From the NCBI GenBank assembly GCA_050248735.1, contig JBFWRU010000004.1, positions 186,001 through 250,000 of the forward strand: 64,000 nucleotides of DNA, given 5' to 3'. The notes beneath the pieces are model-generated. The model was not told the DNA's origin. It was given only the letters and a program-made list of their open reading frames with translations, and did no database searches. Made by a program: the position numbers and the translations under genes. Below are positions 1-7,857 of this stretch, one piece after another (within the stretch, counting starts at the first letter, position 1; the number at the start of each line of letters is the position of its first letter). This DNA is from JACKFE01 sp050248735 (GTDB taxonomy: Bacteria > Nitrospirota > Nitrospiria > Nitrospirales > UBA8639).

Positions 1-11
1 GCCCCTATCGC

Positions 12-41
12 CTCCAGAGGACACGGCACACTTCTCTGGAG
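12..41. other. Inverted repeat at window edge
   Basis: A perfect 8-base inverted repeat (CTCCAGAG at 12-19, CTCTGGAG at 34-41) encloses a 14-base loop. It lies about 245 bases upstream of nadB. It could be the end of a terminator for a gene left of the window. No clear T-run follows, so its role is uncertain. The rest of 42-286 shows no gene. Confidence 0.3.
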
Positions 42-286
42 TGGTACCCAAGTCATTTTATTACGAGGGGTAGAGGGAGATCTTCCCTTCGGGATATCAA
101 CAAAACCCAATTTGCCATCCTGATTATGTTATCTTTTTCCGTATGGCACATGTACCTGTTAAGACAATCCCGCTCCTTAGCGTATCAGCTTTCCCCGGTT
201 ACCACGATCATATTCTCTCCGTTTCTCTGATTCCTGCCTGTTTCCTTTTTTAATTCACCTTATTTACTGGCAGTTATAACTATCCC

Positions 287-1936
287 ATGCCGCCTAAGGT
301 CCCAAAACCAAAAATTTTGCGAACTGATTTTTTGATTTTAGGAGCGGGGGTGGCCGGAATTCGAGCCGCGCTGGAACTTTGTCAACACGGACGGGTTCTC
401 ATGGTAGCCAAGGGCGGCCCGCAAGACAACAATTCATTCTATGCTCAGGGCGGGGTGGCCGTGGCTCTGAGCGAAGAGGACGATGTGGACCTCCACTTCA
501 CGGACACGCTCAAAGCCGGACACCAATTGTGCTCCCGGCCGGCCACGAAGGTTCTGGTGGAAGAGGGCCCCCTTCGGATCTTCGAACTCATTGAATGGGG
601 AGCCAACTTCGACACCATCGATGGAAAACTGGCGTTTACGAAGGAAGGGGCTCACAGCCGCCATCGGGTGCTTCGTGCCGGGGGTGACGCCACCGGTAGC
701 GAAATGGTGCGAGCCCTGGGAGCCAAAGCCCGGGAACTCGCGAACCTCAGCTGGATGGGGAACCATTTTGGAGTGGAGTTGCTCCTACAAGATAGCCGAT
801 GTTGCGGTGCCTCTGTTTTGAACGAACTCACGGGTGAGATGCAATGGATTGTGGCTTCGGCTGTGTTGCTCGCGACGGGGGGAGCCGGTCAGGTGTATGC
901 CCGCACAACCAATCCACCTAATGCCACCGGCGATGGAATTGCCATCGCGTATCGTGCAGGAGCCGTCTTGGAAGATATGGAATTTGTCCAATTCCATCCC
1001 ACCTCCCTCTATCTGCCATCAAGTCCACCATTTCTTCTGACCGAGGCGCTACGCGGGGAAGGTGGGATTTTGCGAAACAATCGGTGCGAACGATTTATGA
1101 AGAAGTATCACCGGAGCCAGGAACTGGCTCCACGTGATGTGGTGTCACGGGCTATTTGGGCGGAGATGCTTCGCACCAAGGCACGCCATGTGTATCTGGA
1201 TGTCACCCATTTAGGCAGTAGTTTTCTGAAAGAACGATTCCCCACCATTTATTCAACCTGCCTGCGCTATGACATCGATATCACAGAAGAATGGATTCCG
1301 GTTTCTCCCAGTGCCCATTATTTTATGGGTGGCGTGAAAACCGATTTGTATGGGGCAACCACTATTCCAGGTTTATTCGCCGCCGGAGAGGTGGCCTGCT
1401 CAGGGGTACATGGAGCCAATCGTCTGGGAAGCAATTCGTTATTGGAGGGATTGGTGTTTGGATACCGAGCCGCCCAGGCTGCCAGGCGATTCGCGAATTC
1501 TCACCCACCACCCACCACCCCGGCCGTACCCGTGATTCTACCAAGCAAACGAAGTCCGCTATCCCCGCAGGATGTCGAAAAACTCCGGAATTCCTTACGA
1601 CGACTCATGTGGACCAAGGTCGGGCTGGTCCGTACCGGAGAATCTCTCAAAAAAGCCGTGGACCAATTGGAAGGGTGGTCTCAAAAAATCTCAACCCCAT
1701 CCCTGACTCGCCCGGCACTGGAAACACGCAATATGATTCAAGTCGGACATTGTATCGCCGAAGCAGCCGACTGGCGGGAAAATAGTGTGGGAGCGCATTT
1801 TCGGGAGGACTTTCCTTTCTATAAAGGCACCAAGTGGAAAATTCACAGCCAGGCTCAGATCGGGGCCACACTCGTTTCCGGCAAATTGGCCAAGGGCCAG
1901 CCCCTCAAACAACACTCGCCCAGACAAAAAAAATGA
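287..1936 (+). CDS. nadB: L-aspartate oxidase
   Basis: NadB oxidises L-aspartate to iminoaspartate with FAD, the first step of de novo NAD synthesis; NadA then makes quinolinate. The 549-residue length fits the family (about 540). Visible marks are the Rossmann FAD motif GAGVAG (residues 19-24), QFHPTS (235-240), the active-site segment LRGEGG (255-260), HYFMGG (344-349) and the FAD-binding stretch GEVACSGVHGANRLGSNS (367-384). These match NadB and separate it from SdhA/FrdA, which are longer and use different flanking motifs. The ATG at 287 has only a weak ribosome-binding site, but the N-terminus gives the expected 10-15 residues before the beta strand. The gene is convergent with the aminotransferase on the other strand (6-base gap), so it appears monocistronic. 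nadA and nadC are not nearby. Confidence 0.95.
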   Translation: MPPKVPKPKILRTDFLILGAGVAGIRAALELCQHGRVLMVAKGGPQDNNSFYAQGGVAVALSEEDDVDLHFTDTLKAGHQLCSRPATKVLVEEGPLRIFELIEWGANFDTIDGKLAFTKEGAHSRHRVLRAGGDATGSEMVRALGAKARELANLSWMGNHFGVELLLQDSRCCGASVLNELTGEMQWIVASAVLLATGGAGQVYARTTNPPNATGDGIAIAYRAGAVLEDMEFVQFHPTSLYLPSSPPFLLTEALRGEGGILRNNRCERFMKKYHRSQELAPRDVVSRAIWAEMLRTKARHVYLDVTHLGSSFLKERFPTIYSTCLRYDIDITEEWIPVSPSAHYFMGGVKTDLYGATTIPGLFAAGEVACSGVHGANRLGSNSLLEGLVFGYRAAQAARRFANSHPPPTTPAVPVILPSKRSPLSPQDVEKLRNSLRRLMWTKVGLVRTGESLKKAVDQLEGWSQKISTPSLTRPALETRNMIQVGHCIAEAADWRENSVGAHFREDFPFYKGTKWKIHSQAQIGATLVSGKLAKGQPLKQHSPRQKK

Positions 1937-1942
1937 CGGACT

Positions 1943-2827
1943 TCAGGCTGGACGTTCCAGGAGAGGAGGGCCTAAAAACCGACTCAAATTATCCTGAAAA
2001 GCTCTCCACAGGCTCATGGCCATGGGTCCGGCTTTTCCCGCCCCAATCACATTCTGTCCAATCTGTGACACCGGCATGACTTCCATCCCGGTATTCGTGA
2101 TAAAGCACTCGTCGGCTTGCAGAAGCGCGTCAACCCCATAATGGCCTTCTTCAACCGATAAACCTAAATCCCGAGCCAACTCCATAATCACCTCGCGGGT
2201 GATGCCTTTCAAAATGCCACATTCAGCGGAGGGCGTACACAGCGTGCCTTGCTTCACAAAGAAAATATTACTCGTCGTACATTCCGTCACATGCTGATCC
2301 ATATTCAGCATGAGTGCGTCGAAGGCCCCCGCCTGAGCCGCTTCCTGTTTGGCCAAAATATTATTCAGAAAACTGAGGGACTTGATTTGCGGAGACTGTG
2401 CGGCCAAAGGATTCCGTCTCACCGAAACCAACTCCAACCGTACTCCCTGTTCCCGCAACTCCCGTGAATAGGATGAAAGAACTTTGGCCATCACCACGAC
2501 TGTCGGGAAAGGGCACAGCCCGGGATCAATTCCCATTTCACCGGCTCCACGTGAAATGGTGAGCCGGAAACCGGCATCGAATAGCTGGTTACGGTGTAAC
2601 ATTCCGGCAAGAATGGGTCTCCATTCTTCATCACGAAGAGGAGAACCCAGCCCGATTAATTCACAGGAATGTCGAAGACGAACCAAGTGACGATCCAGGA
2701 GAAACGGCCTTCCCTGGTAGATGCGGAGAGTTTCATACACCCCATCCCCATACAAAAATCCATGATCAAACACCGAGATGGTCGCTTCTTTCTCAGGCAC
2801 ATAATTTCCATTGACATATACCCACAT
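1943..2827 (-). CDS. Class IV PLP aminotransferase (probable 4-amino-4-deoxychorismate lyase, PabC-like)
   Basis: Fold-type IV PLP enzyme of about 294 residues. The N-terminal signature FDHGFLYGDGVYETLR and the PLP-lysine segment IKSLSFLNNILAKQEA are clear, as is the ECTTSNIF phosphate-binding region. The gene lies two bases after the chorismate-utilising enzyme, which suggests PabC (aminodeoxychorismate to p-aminobenzoate plus pyruvate, folate pathway). The lysine segment, however, is closer to branched-chain or D-amino-acid transaminases (IKSLNYLNN type) than to enterobacterial PabC, so the substrate is not settled. I place the start at ATG 2827 because GAGGTGG sits about 6 bases upstream; a GTG at 2836 is in frame but would overlap the upstream gene. 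The two genes are almost certainly one operon. Confidence 0.75.
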   Translation of the reverse strand: MWVYVNGNYVPEKEATISVFDHGFLYGDGVYETLRIYQGRPFLLDRHLVRLRHSCELIGLGSPLRDEEWRPILAGMLHRNQLFDAGFRLTISRGAGEMGIDPGLCPFPTVVVMAKVLSSYSRELREQGVRLELVSVRRNPLAAQSPQIKSLSFLNNILAKQEAAQAGAFDALMLNMDQHVTECTTSNIFFVKQGTLCTPSAECGILKGITREVIMELARDLGLSVEEGHYGVDALLQADECFITNTGMEVMPVSQIGQNVIGAGKAGPMAMSLWRAFQDNLSRFLGPPLLERPA

Positions 2828-2829
2828 AC

Positions 2830-4353
2830 CTACCACCTCTTCCCTGATCCCTCACTCCCTAGTACACGGAAAAACGCCCGAGCCTTATGAATGGTTTCTT
2901 CGTATTCCCGTTCAGGGACGGAATCAGCCACAATGCCCGCCCCGACTTGAAGATACCCACAAGTCTCGCGAAGCAACAGGCTACGAATGACGATATTCCA
3001 ATCCATATTTCCATTCCACCCGATATAGCCGATCGATCCGGTATACAATCCACGGCGGACAGGCTCCAGCCGCTCAATCAATTCCATACAATGCACCTTG
3101 GGCACCCCGGAGATCGTTCCGCCGGGAAATACCGCCCGAATGACATCCCAGGGAGAAACGCTCTTTCTGATCTGCCCGGAAACGTTCGATACCAAATGCA
3201 TGACATGAGAGTACCGCTCAATGGTCATGAATTCTTCGACACGAACCGTCCCATATCCGCATATTCGCCCCAGGTCGTTACGAACCAGGTCCACCAACAT
3301 CAGATGTTCCGCGCGTTCCTTGGGATTGGACAGCAGTTCTTCAGCGAATTGCCGGTCACGAGTGACGGATTCACCACGAGGCCGTGTTCCCGCAATGGGA
3401 CGCATATCCACAAACCCGTCCGTCAGGCGAACCAACCGTTCAGGGGAATTGCACACGATGATATCGGAATCCAGGACAATAAAGGCCGAATGAGGTGATG
3501 GATTGCTCCGTCGAATGTCCCGAAACAACGCGGCACCGGCTTGCACAACCGATGGATAGCAGTCACGAAGACCTTCGACTCTGAATCGATGAGATATATT
3601 GGCTTGGTAAATATCCCCTGCCGCAATGAATTCCTGACAGGCCCGCACACGATCTTGATACTCTCCTGCCGATTGTTCACCAAAGAACCGAGGGGAGAAA
3701 TTATTCGGGATACGATCACCGGTCTTTATCTCCTGGTCCATGAGCCGGGCTTCGAGTTCGGATAACTTGGTCATCCCCTCTCGATATAACTGATCCCATG
3801 GCTCTCCTCCGACCCGCTGCGGAGAGGGCGCAAACACCAGCCATACCCCTGGACTCGCTTGATCCACTACCACAAAGGTTTCCACCAACAGGGCATACAC
3901 ATCAGGGAAATTCAAATCATCTCGGGCTATTTGCGGGAAGGATTCAAACGAACGGGCCACGTCGTAACTCAAACATCCGATCATCCCACCCTGGAAGGGC
4001 AGAATTTTATGTGCTCCCTGAAACGGCTGGGCGCCAAAAAGTTCGGATAGATATTCCAAGGGGGGCCGTGGTATCTGAGCCTGGGTGCCGGGCCACCGCA
4101 CGGTGGTCATCTCTCCCTTTCCGGTAATAACGCCATATGGGGCACTTCCCATGTAGGCATACCGCCCGGGAGTCCCCCCGTGCACATCATCATGTTCAAG
4201 AAAAAATGAATGAGGCGAACACCCGGTCAGGCGATCATACAGATCAAACGAATCGGCGACGGCAATCGGACAATGACGTATGAGGGGAAAGATCGAGCTG
4301 GAGCGAAGGAACGGTCCACTCTCCCCCGGGGTATCGGTAGGCTGGCCCCACAA
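2830..4353 (-). CDS. pabB: Chorismate-binding enzyme, aminodeoxychorismate/anthranilate synthase component I
   Basis: The 507-residue protein has the anthranilate synthase I N-terminal region (about 20-180) and a full chorismate-binding domain (about 230-500), with IAAGDIYQANISHRF, GTISGVPK and a C-terminal GAGIVADSVPEREYEET. The family aminates chorismate at C4 (PabB) or converts it to anthranilate (TrpE). The adjacent class IV aminotransferase argues for PabB. The signature PIAGTRPRGE carries Ala where PabB enzymes usually have a catalytic Lys (PIKGT), which is the TrpE-like state, so the assignment rests mainly on context. The start is TTG at 4353, four bases after the stop of the upstream gene, with GGAGGAGGG inside that gene's end serving as a somewhat distant ribosome-binding site. 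No glutaminase subunit (PabA/TrpG) is present in the window. Confidence 0.75.
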   Translation of the reverse strand: MWGQPTDTPGESGPFLRSSSIFPLIRHCPIAVADSFDLYDRLTGCSPHSFFLEHDDVHGGTPGRYAYMGSAPYGVITGKGEMTTVRWPGTQAQIPRPPLEYLSELFGAQPFQGAHKILPFQGGMIGCLSYDVARSFESFPQIARDDLNFPDVYALLVETFVVVDQASPGVWLVFAPSPQRVGGEPWDQLYREGMTKLSELEARLMDQEIKTGDRIPNNFSPRFFGEQSAGEYQDRVRACQEFIAAGDIYQANISHRFRVEGLRDCYPSVVQAGAALFRDIRRSNPSPHSAFIVLDSDIIVCNSPERLVRLTDGFVDMRPIAGTRPRGESVTRDRQFAEELLSNPKERAEHLMLVDLVRNDLGRICGYGTVRVEEFMTIERYSHVMHLVSNVSGQIRKSVSPWDVIRAVFPGGTISGVPKVHCMELIERLEPVRRGLYTGSIGYIGWNGNMDWNIVIRSLLLRETCGYLQVGAGIVADSVPEREYEETIHKARAFFRVLGSEGSGKRW

Positions 4354-4356
4354 GGC

Positions 4357-4992
4357 TTAACGAGTCCCTCCTCCCGAACTTTCCAAAGCCTTCGCGGCTT
4401 CCTCGGGGTGCAGAATGCCTTTCTGCATGAGGGATTCCAATAAATTCTTGACGGCCGCGTTGGCCGAACGGCGAACGCCTTTCACCAATAGACGGGGAGG
4501 ATAAAAGCGAAGATAATTGGGATTGTTCACACGAATCGTGATGGACTCACTTTCCCCGAACGGGGGAAGCTCTTTTTCCGAACTGGGGACTCGGAAAAAC
4601 AGTTTGCCGTTTTGAAGGGTTCCATCATACCCCTCAATGTCAATTCGGTCGGATATGTCTTTTCCGGATATTTCTTGAATGCCGTCAATCACCAGGATTA
4701 ACGAGTCCGCAACCACAGGGTCCCCGGTTTGATTCTTCACCCTGACTTCATAATCGACCTGACTGACCGACGTGAGATCCCGGCCAGAAAAAGGATCCCG
4801 CCCCTTGTATTGAACAACCGGAACCACACCTCCCGTTAAGTCCTGAAGGTCATCAACGGGAGTATCGGCCCACGCGAAAAAATTATTTCCCAAGATTATG
4901 AGAAAGCACCACAATGCGAGATTCTTATGCATGGCCTTGACCAAAGGGGGAATTGTGATAATCATACCGGTATGCCGTTTACCTGTACTCAT
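4357..4992 (-). CDS. Secreted hypothetical protein
   Basis: I do not recognise a family. The first 44 residues contain a hydrophobic export signal (LALWCFLIILGNNFFAWA, about 25-42) ending in AWA-DT, a plausible signal-peptidase site. The mature part (about 170 residues) looks beta-rich: a VDYEVRVKNQTGDPVVADSLILVIDG segment resembles an immunoglobulin-like or anchoring domain. It ends in a helical tail (KGVRRSANAAVKNLLESLMQKG) with a Gly/Ser end. The ATG at 4992 has AAGG about 10 bases upstream; an internal ATG at 4932 would give a more typical short signal peptide. Its stop is three bases before the pabB-like start, so the three minus-strand genes form one transcription unit. The function link to folate genes is not obvious. 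Confidence 0.7.
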   Translation of the reverse strand: MSTGKRHTGMIITIPPLVKAMHKNLALWCFLIILGNNFFAWADTPVDDLQDLTGGVVPVVQYKGRDPFSGRDLTSVSQVDYEVRVKNQTGDPVVADSLILVIDGIQEISGKDISDRIDIEGYDGTLQNGKLFFRVPSSEKELPPFGESESITIRVNNPNYLRFYPPRLLVKGVRRSANAAVKNLLESLMQKGILHPEEAAKALESSGGGTR

Positions 4993-5063
4993 TAAAAGTT
5001 TACCTTAGCATAACATCAGCCTACTCATCAGCCAGCAGGGAAGCATGGCTTACCTATCTGTGC

Positions 5064-5093
5064 TTGACAAGATTTAGGAGTTTTTGCTTGAAT
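5064..5093 (+). promoter_or_regulatory. Candidate promoter for the atp genes
   Basis: A perfect -35 hexamer TTGACA (5064-5069) is followed after 18 bases by TTGAAT (5088-5093), a 4/6 match to the -10 consensus. It sits 40 bases before the chosen atpI-like ATG at 5133. It also argues against the in-frame TTG at 5064 as a start, because that codon lies inside the -35 box. Confidence 0.4.
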
Positions 5094-5132
5094 GCAGCCC
5101 CTTCCAACGACTCGCCTTGTCGGTTCATAAGA

Positions 5133-5351
5133 ATGGCACCTTCTCAGGATCCACTATTTGCGGGACTGGGACAGGCAATGCGGGTTGGAACGGACCTGCT
5201 TGCCGCCCTGATCGTCGGTGGATTCCTCGGTTGGTTGATTGATTCATATGTCCTAGGGTCCACTCCCTGGGGGGTTGCGGTTGGATTAATTCTAGGGCTG
5301 GTGGCAGGTATCAGAAATGCTTATCGTGCCGCCCAGCGTTGGGAAAACTAA
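5133..5351 (+). CDS. AtpI/AtpZ-like F0F1 ATPase accessory membrane protein
   Basis: Short protein (72 residues) with two hydrophobic helices (MRVGTDLLAALIVGGFLGWLI and GVAVGLILGLVAGIRNAY) separated by the DSYVLGSTPW loop. This is the pattern of AtpZ/AtpI-type (AtpQ-like) proteins encoded first in ATP synthase operons. Members are thought to assist c-ring assembly or magnesium transport; that is family knowledge, not visible here. I chose ATG 5133 because the N-terminal extension from the upstream TTG has no conservation-like features and overlaps the promoter candidate. atpB follows 19 bases downstream, so this is the head of the atp transcript. Confidence 0.8.
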   Translation: MAPSQDPLFAGLGQAMRVGTDLLAALIVGGFLGWLIDSYVLGSTPWGVAVGLILGLVAGIRNAYRAAQRWEN

Positions 5352-5370
5352 GTAGACACAAGGTTCGGTT

Positions 5371-6096
5371 TTGGAAGATCCCTTACATCCCTTCGAGCTT
5401 CATACCCTCATCCCACTTTCATTTCTCGGCCTGGATATTTCCATTAATAAGGCCGTGGTGATCATGTGGGCCGTGGTGGGTCTGGTTTCATTCCTACTTG
5501 TGAAAGCGGGAACCGCTAAATCCCTGGTTCCCTCCAAGCTGCAAAGCCTTGGCGAGATTCTAGTGGACTTCATTCGTGGCATTATTCAGGACACAATGGG
5601 AGCGGACGGGATGCGGTTTTTCCCTCTGATCAGTACCCTGTTTTTGTTCATCCTCTTCTGCAACCTCATTGGACTCATTCCCGGATCGTATACCGTCACA
5701 AGCCAAGTAGTTGTCACGGGTGTTTTTGCCGTGAGCGTCTATCTCCTCAGTTTGGTTGTCGGATTTCAAATGCACGGGACAAAGTTCCTTGGCATTCTGG
5801 TCCCCCCAGGAACACCGGGGTGGCTCCTCCCCTTAATGATCCCCATTGAATTGATCAGCCAGTTGGCTCGCCCCATTTCGTTAGCCGTGCGATTATTTGC
5901 CAACATGACTGCGGGACACGTCATCTTAGGGGTGCTTTTTGGATTGACAATTACCGGCGGGTTGCTAATCGGATGGCTTCCTTTCAGCTTTACCATTGCC
6001 CTGTATGGATTGGAAGTGGGCATCGCTTTCATCCAAGCCTATATTTTTACAGTCTTAACCTGTGTCTATATGGGAGATGCCATTCATCTTCACTAA
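5371..6096 (+). CDS. atpB: ATP synthase F0 subunit a
   Basis: The 241-residue membrane protein is the stator channel subunit of the F-type ATP synthase. The essential arginine that faces the c-ring carboxylate is R174, in the motif RLFANMTAGH (174-183). A second conserved segment, EVGIAFIQAYIFTVLT, forms the last helix. About five to six transmembrane helices are visible, starting with NKAVVIMWAVVGLVSFLLV. The start is TTG at 5371. There is no ATG alternative that keeps the N-terminal HPFELHTL segment, which is typical of subunit a. It is followed by atpE after 78 bases. Confidence 0.95.
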   Translation: MEDPLHPFELHTLIPLSFLGLDISINKAVVIMWAVVGLVSFLLVKAGTAKSLVPSKLQSLGEILVDFIRGIIQDTMGADGMRFFPLISTLFLFILFCNLIGLIPGSYTVTSQVVVTGVFAVSVYLLSLVVGFQMHGTKFLGILVPPGTPGWLLPLMIPIELISQLARPISLAVRLFANMTAGHVILGVLFGLTITGGLLIGWLPFSFTIALYGLEVGIAFIQAYIFTVLTCVYMGDAIHLH

Positions 6097-6174
6097 ATCG
6101 AGAAACGGTCAATTGAGCCACGGGGCTATCTGTGTGTCATTAGCCCCTTTTTAAACCGGGAGGAACATAACACA

Positions 6175-6402
6175 ATGGACTCTGCAGCAGCAGCACTTTT
6201 AGGAATGGGCTTGGCAGCCGCTGGTTTTGCGGGCGCCGGCGTCGGTATCGGGTACATCTTCGGAAAAATGATCGAGGCGGTCGCACGCCAACCTGAGGCG
6301 GAAGGGCGTGTCGGAAAGTACATGTGGATCGGATTCGCCTTAGTGGAAGCCATCGCACTGTACGGGCTCGTCATTGCCTTTATCATCATGGGTAAAGGAT
6401 AA
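6175..6402 (+). CDS. atpE: ATP synthase F0 subunit c
   Basis: This 75-residue helical hairpin has two glycine/alanine-rich helices joined by the polar loop ARQPE (37-41), the signature that contacts the central stalk. The ion-binding carboxylate is E58 in FALVEAIALYG. The Gln and the Glu-Ser pair that mark sodium-binding c-rings are not seen, so proton coupling is most likely. The AGGAGG-like sequence GGGAGGAAC upstream supports ATG 6175. Helix one is rich in the Gly-x-Gly pattern expected for tight c-ring packing. Confidence 0.96.
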   Translation: MDSAAAALLGMGLAAAGFAGAGVGIGYIFGKMIEAVARQPEAEGRVGKYMWIGFALVEAIALYGLVIAFIIMGKG

Positions 6403-6419
6403 AAAAGGGTTGCTCACCT

Positions 6420-6926
6420 ATGCCACAGTTTGACACACATTTCTTTTCTTCATTGATCTTTTGGGAGCTTCTCTCCTTCGGGATTCTGCTATGGGTGCTA
6501 TACAAATTTGCCTTGCCACCCATTCTGGAAACCCTGGAAACCCGGGAAAGAAAAATTCGCGAAAGCCTGGATCAAGCCGAACAAAATCGGGCAACCGCTG
6601 AAAGTAAGTTGAAAGACTATGAAGCGAAGCTTCAAGGGGCAGCGAAAGAGGCCGAGGCCATTCTCGCTGAGGCAAAGCATACGGCCCAACGCCTCCTGGA
6701 AGAAAACGAACAGCGGCTTCGTGCAGAATCCCAACGCATCAAAGAAGAAACCACACAGGAAATCGAGCGCGAACGTCGGAAGGCTCTGCAAGACATCAAG
6801 GACACCACGGCAGATTTAGCCGTGCTGGTTGCGGAAAAAGTGATAGGCCGAAGTTTAACGGATGCGGATCATCAGCGATTTGCTCAGGAAGCCCTGGCAG
6901 CAGTCGCGTCCCAATCAAAAAATTAA
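6420..6926 (+). CDS. atpF: ATP synthase F0 subunit b
   Basis: The 168-residue peripheral-stalk subunit has an N-terminal membrane helix (FFSSLIFWELLSFGILLWVLY, about 8-28), PPILETLETRERKI, and a long charged coiled coil to about residue 135. The C-terminal LAVLVAEKVIGRSL segment normally contacts the delta subunit. It begins 17 bases after atpE. In many genomes atpH, A, G, D and C follow directly. Here the cluster ends at a hairpin and the next gene is on the opposite strand, so the F1 genes must be encoded elsewhere. Confidence 0.93.
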   Translation: MPQFDTHFFSSLIFWELLSFGILLWVLYKFALPPILETLETRERKIRESLDQAEQNRATAESKLKDYEAKLQGAAKEAEAILAEAKHTAQRLLEENEQRLRAESQRIKEETTQEIERERRKALQDIKDTTADLAVLVAEKVIGRSLTDADHQRFAQEALAAVASQSKN

Positions 6927-6933
6927 ACTGAAT

Positions 6934-6959
6934 AATCCCTCCTTTTTATAGGAGGGATT
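6934..6959 (+). terminator. Hairpin terminator candidate after atpF
   Basis: Perfect 9-base stem AATCCCTCC / GGAGGGATT with an 8-base T/A-rich loop, 8 bases after the atpF stop codon. It lacks a clean T-run on the plus strand; a C/T tract follows instead. It also lies downstream of larE on the other strand and could act for both converging units. Confidence 0.6.
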
Positions 6960-6960
6960 G

Positions 6961-6990
6961 CTCCTCTCTCTCCCTCTCTCCCTCTCTCCC
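6961..6990. repeat. Polypyrimidine C/T microrepeat
   Basis: A run of pure pyrimidines built from repeated CTCTCTCC units between the converging atp and larE genes. It is a low-complexity tract and may be length-variable. No function is evident. Confidence 0.7.
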
Positions 6991-7029
6991 AACTTATTTC
7001 CTTCAGCTCACAGATCTTTCAGTGAGATT

Positions 7030-7857
7030 TCAGTGTTGTACGCTCACCGAGTTTCCACCACCAGCCCGGTAACCTTCCAGGTCGAGGGTCACAGTACGAA
7101 ACCCGATGGCTTTTAATTCCCTGACGATCCTCTCCCGTCGCAACTCCTCTACCACCAGAAGAATTTCCGAAGTCGCCACCTCAATTCTCGCCAGATCACC
7201 GTGCAACCGCACCCGCACTTGAGTCAGCCCTTCTTTCATTAACACCGCTTCAGCCTGTTCGACACGGGAGAGAAAGGTTCGCGTAATGGGAATTCCCCGG
7301 GTAATGCGGGACGAGAGACAAGCGGCGGCCGGTTTATTCCAATTGGTGAGGCCCAACGCTTTTGCCAATGATCGGATATTGTCTTTGGTCAATCCCGCCT
7401 CAAGAAGCGGGCTTCTCACACCCCATTGTCTGGCGGCCTGAATGCCAGGCCGGTCTTCCCCGAGATCATCCACATTGGTTCCATCCACGATGACGTGAAA
7501 TCCTTCACCGGCTTTGATTTCATCCAGGAGTTGATACAGATCCGTCTTACAGTGGAAACACCGGCTGGCATCATTTTTGACAAAATCCTCATACCGCAAT
7601 TGATCGGTGTCCACTAATTGAATGGACGTTCCTATTTCCTGGCCAAGTTGTCTCACCGCCTCTAACTCAACCGCGGGGAGAGTTGCAGAAACGGCCGTCA
7701 CGGCCTTGGCTTTCTCGCCTAATACATTGGCCGCAACTTTCAGGACGAGCGTGCTGTCCACTCCACCGGAAAACGCCACAATGACGGATTCCCATTGACG
7801 AAAGACACCTTCCAAGGCTTCAAGTTTGGCCTGAAGGGCAGGATCAAGATCGAGCAT
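7030..7857 (-). CDS. larE: ATP-dependent sulfur transferase LarE
   Basis: LarE belongs to the PP-loop ATPases and inserts sulfur into pyridinium dicarboxylate during synthesis of the nickel-pincer nucleotide cofactor of lactate racemase-type enzymes. The PP-loop SGGVDS is at residues 30-35, followed by VDGTNVDDLGEDRPG and KPAAACLSSRI, both typical of the family. Cysteines are C100, C103 and C180. The last aligns with the sulfur-donor cysteine region, and the three together resemble LarE forms thought to use an iron-sulfur cluster instead of sacrificing a cysteine (inference). Length (275) is normal. The start ATG overlaps the end of rlmN by 14 bases, so they are co-transcribed. larA, larB and larC are not in the window. 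Confidence 0.85.
   Translation of the reverse strand: MLDLDPALQAKLEALEGVFRQWESVIVAFSGGVDSTLVLKVAANVLGEKAKAVTAVSATLPAVELEAVRQLGQEIGTSIQLVDTDQLRYEDFVKNDASRCFHCKTDLYQLLDEIKAGEGFHVIVDGTNVDDLGEDRPGIQAARQWGVRSPLLEAGLTKDNIRSLAKALGLTNWNKPAAACLSSRITRGIPITRTFLSRVEQAEAVLMKEGLTQVRVRLHGDLARIEVATSEILLVVEELRRERIVRELKAIGFRTVTLDLEGYRAGGGNSVSVQH

Noticed and set aside
6961..6990. C/T tract considered as a CRISPR or tandem-repeat array
   Set aside because: It is a short low-complexity pyrimidine run with no spacer-repeat structure.
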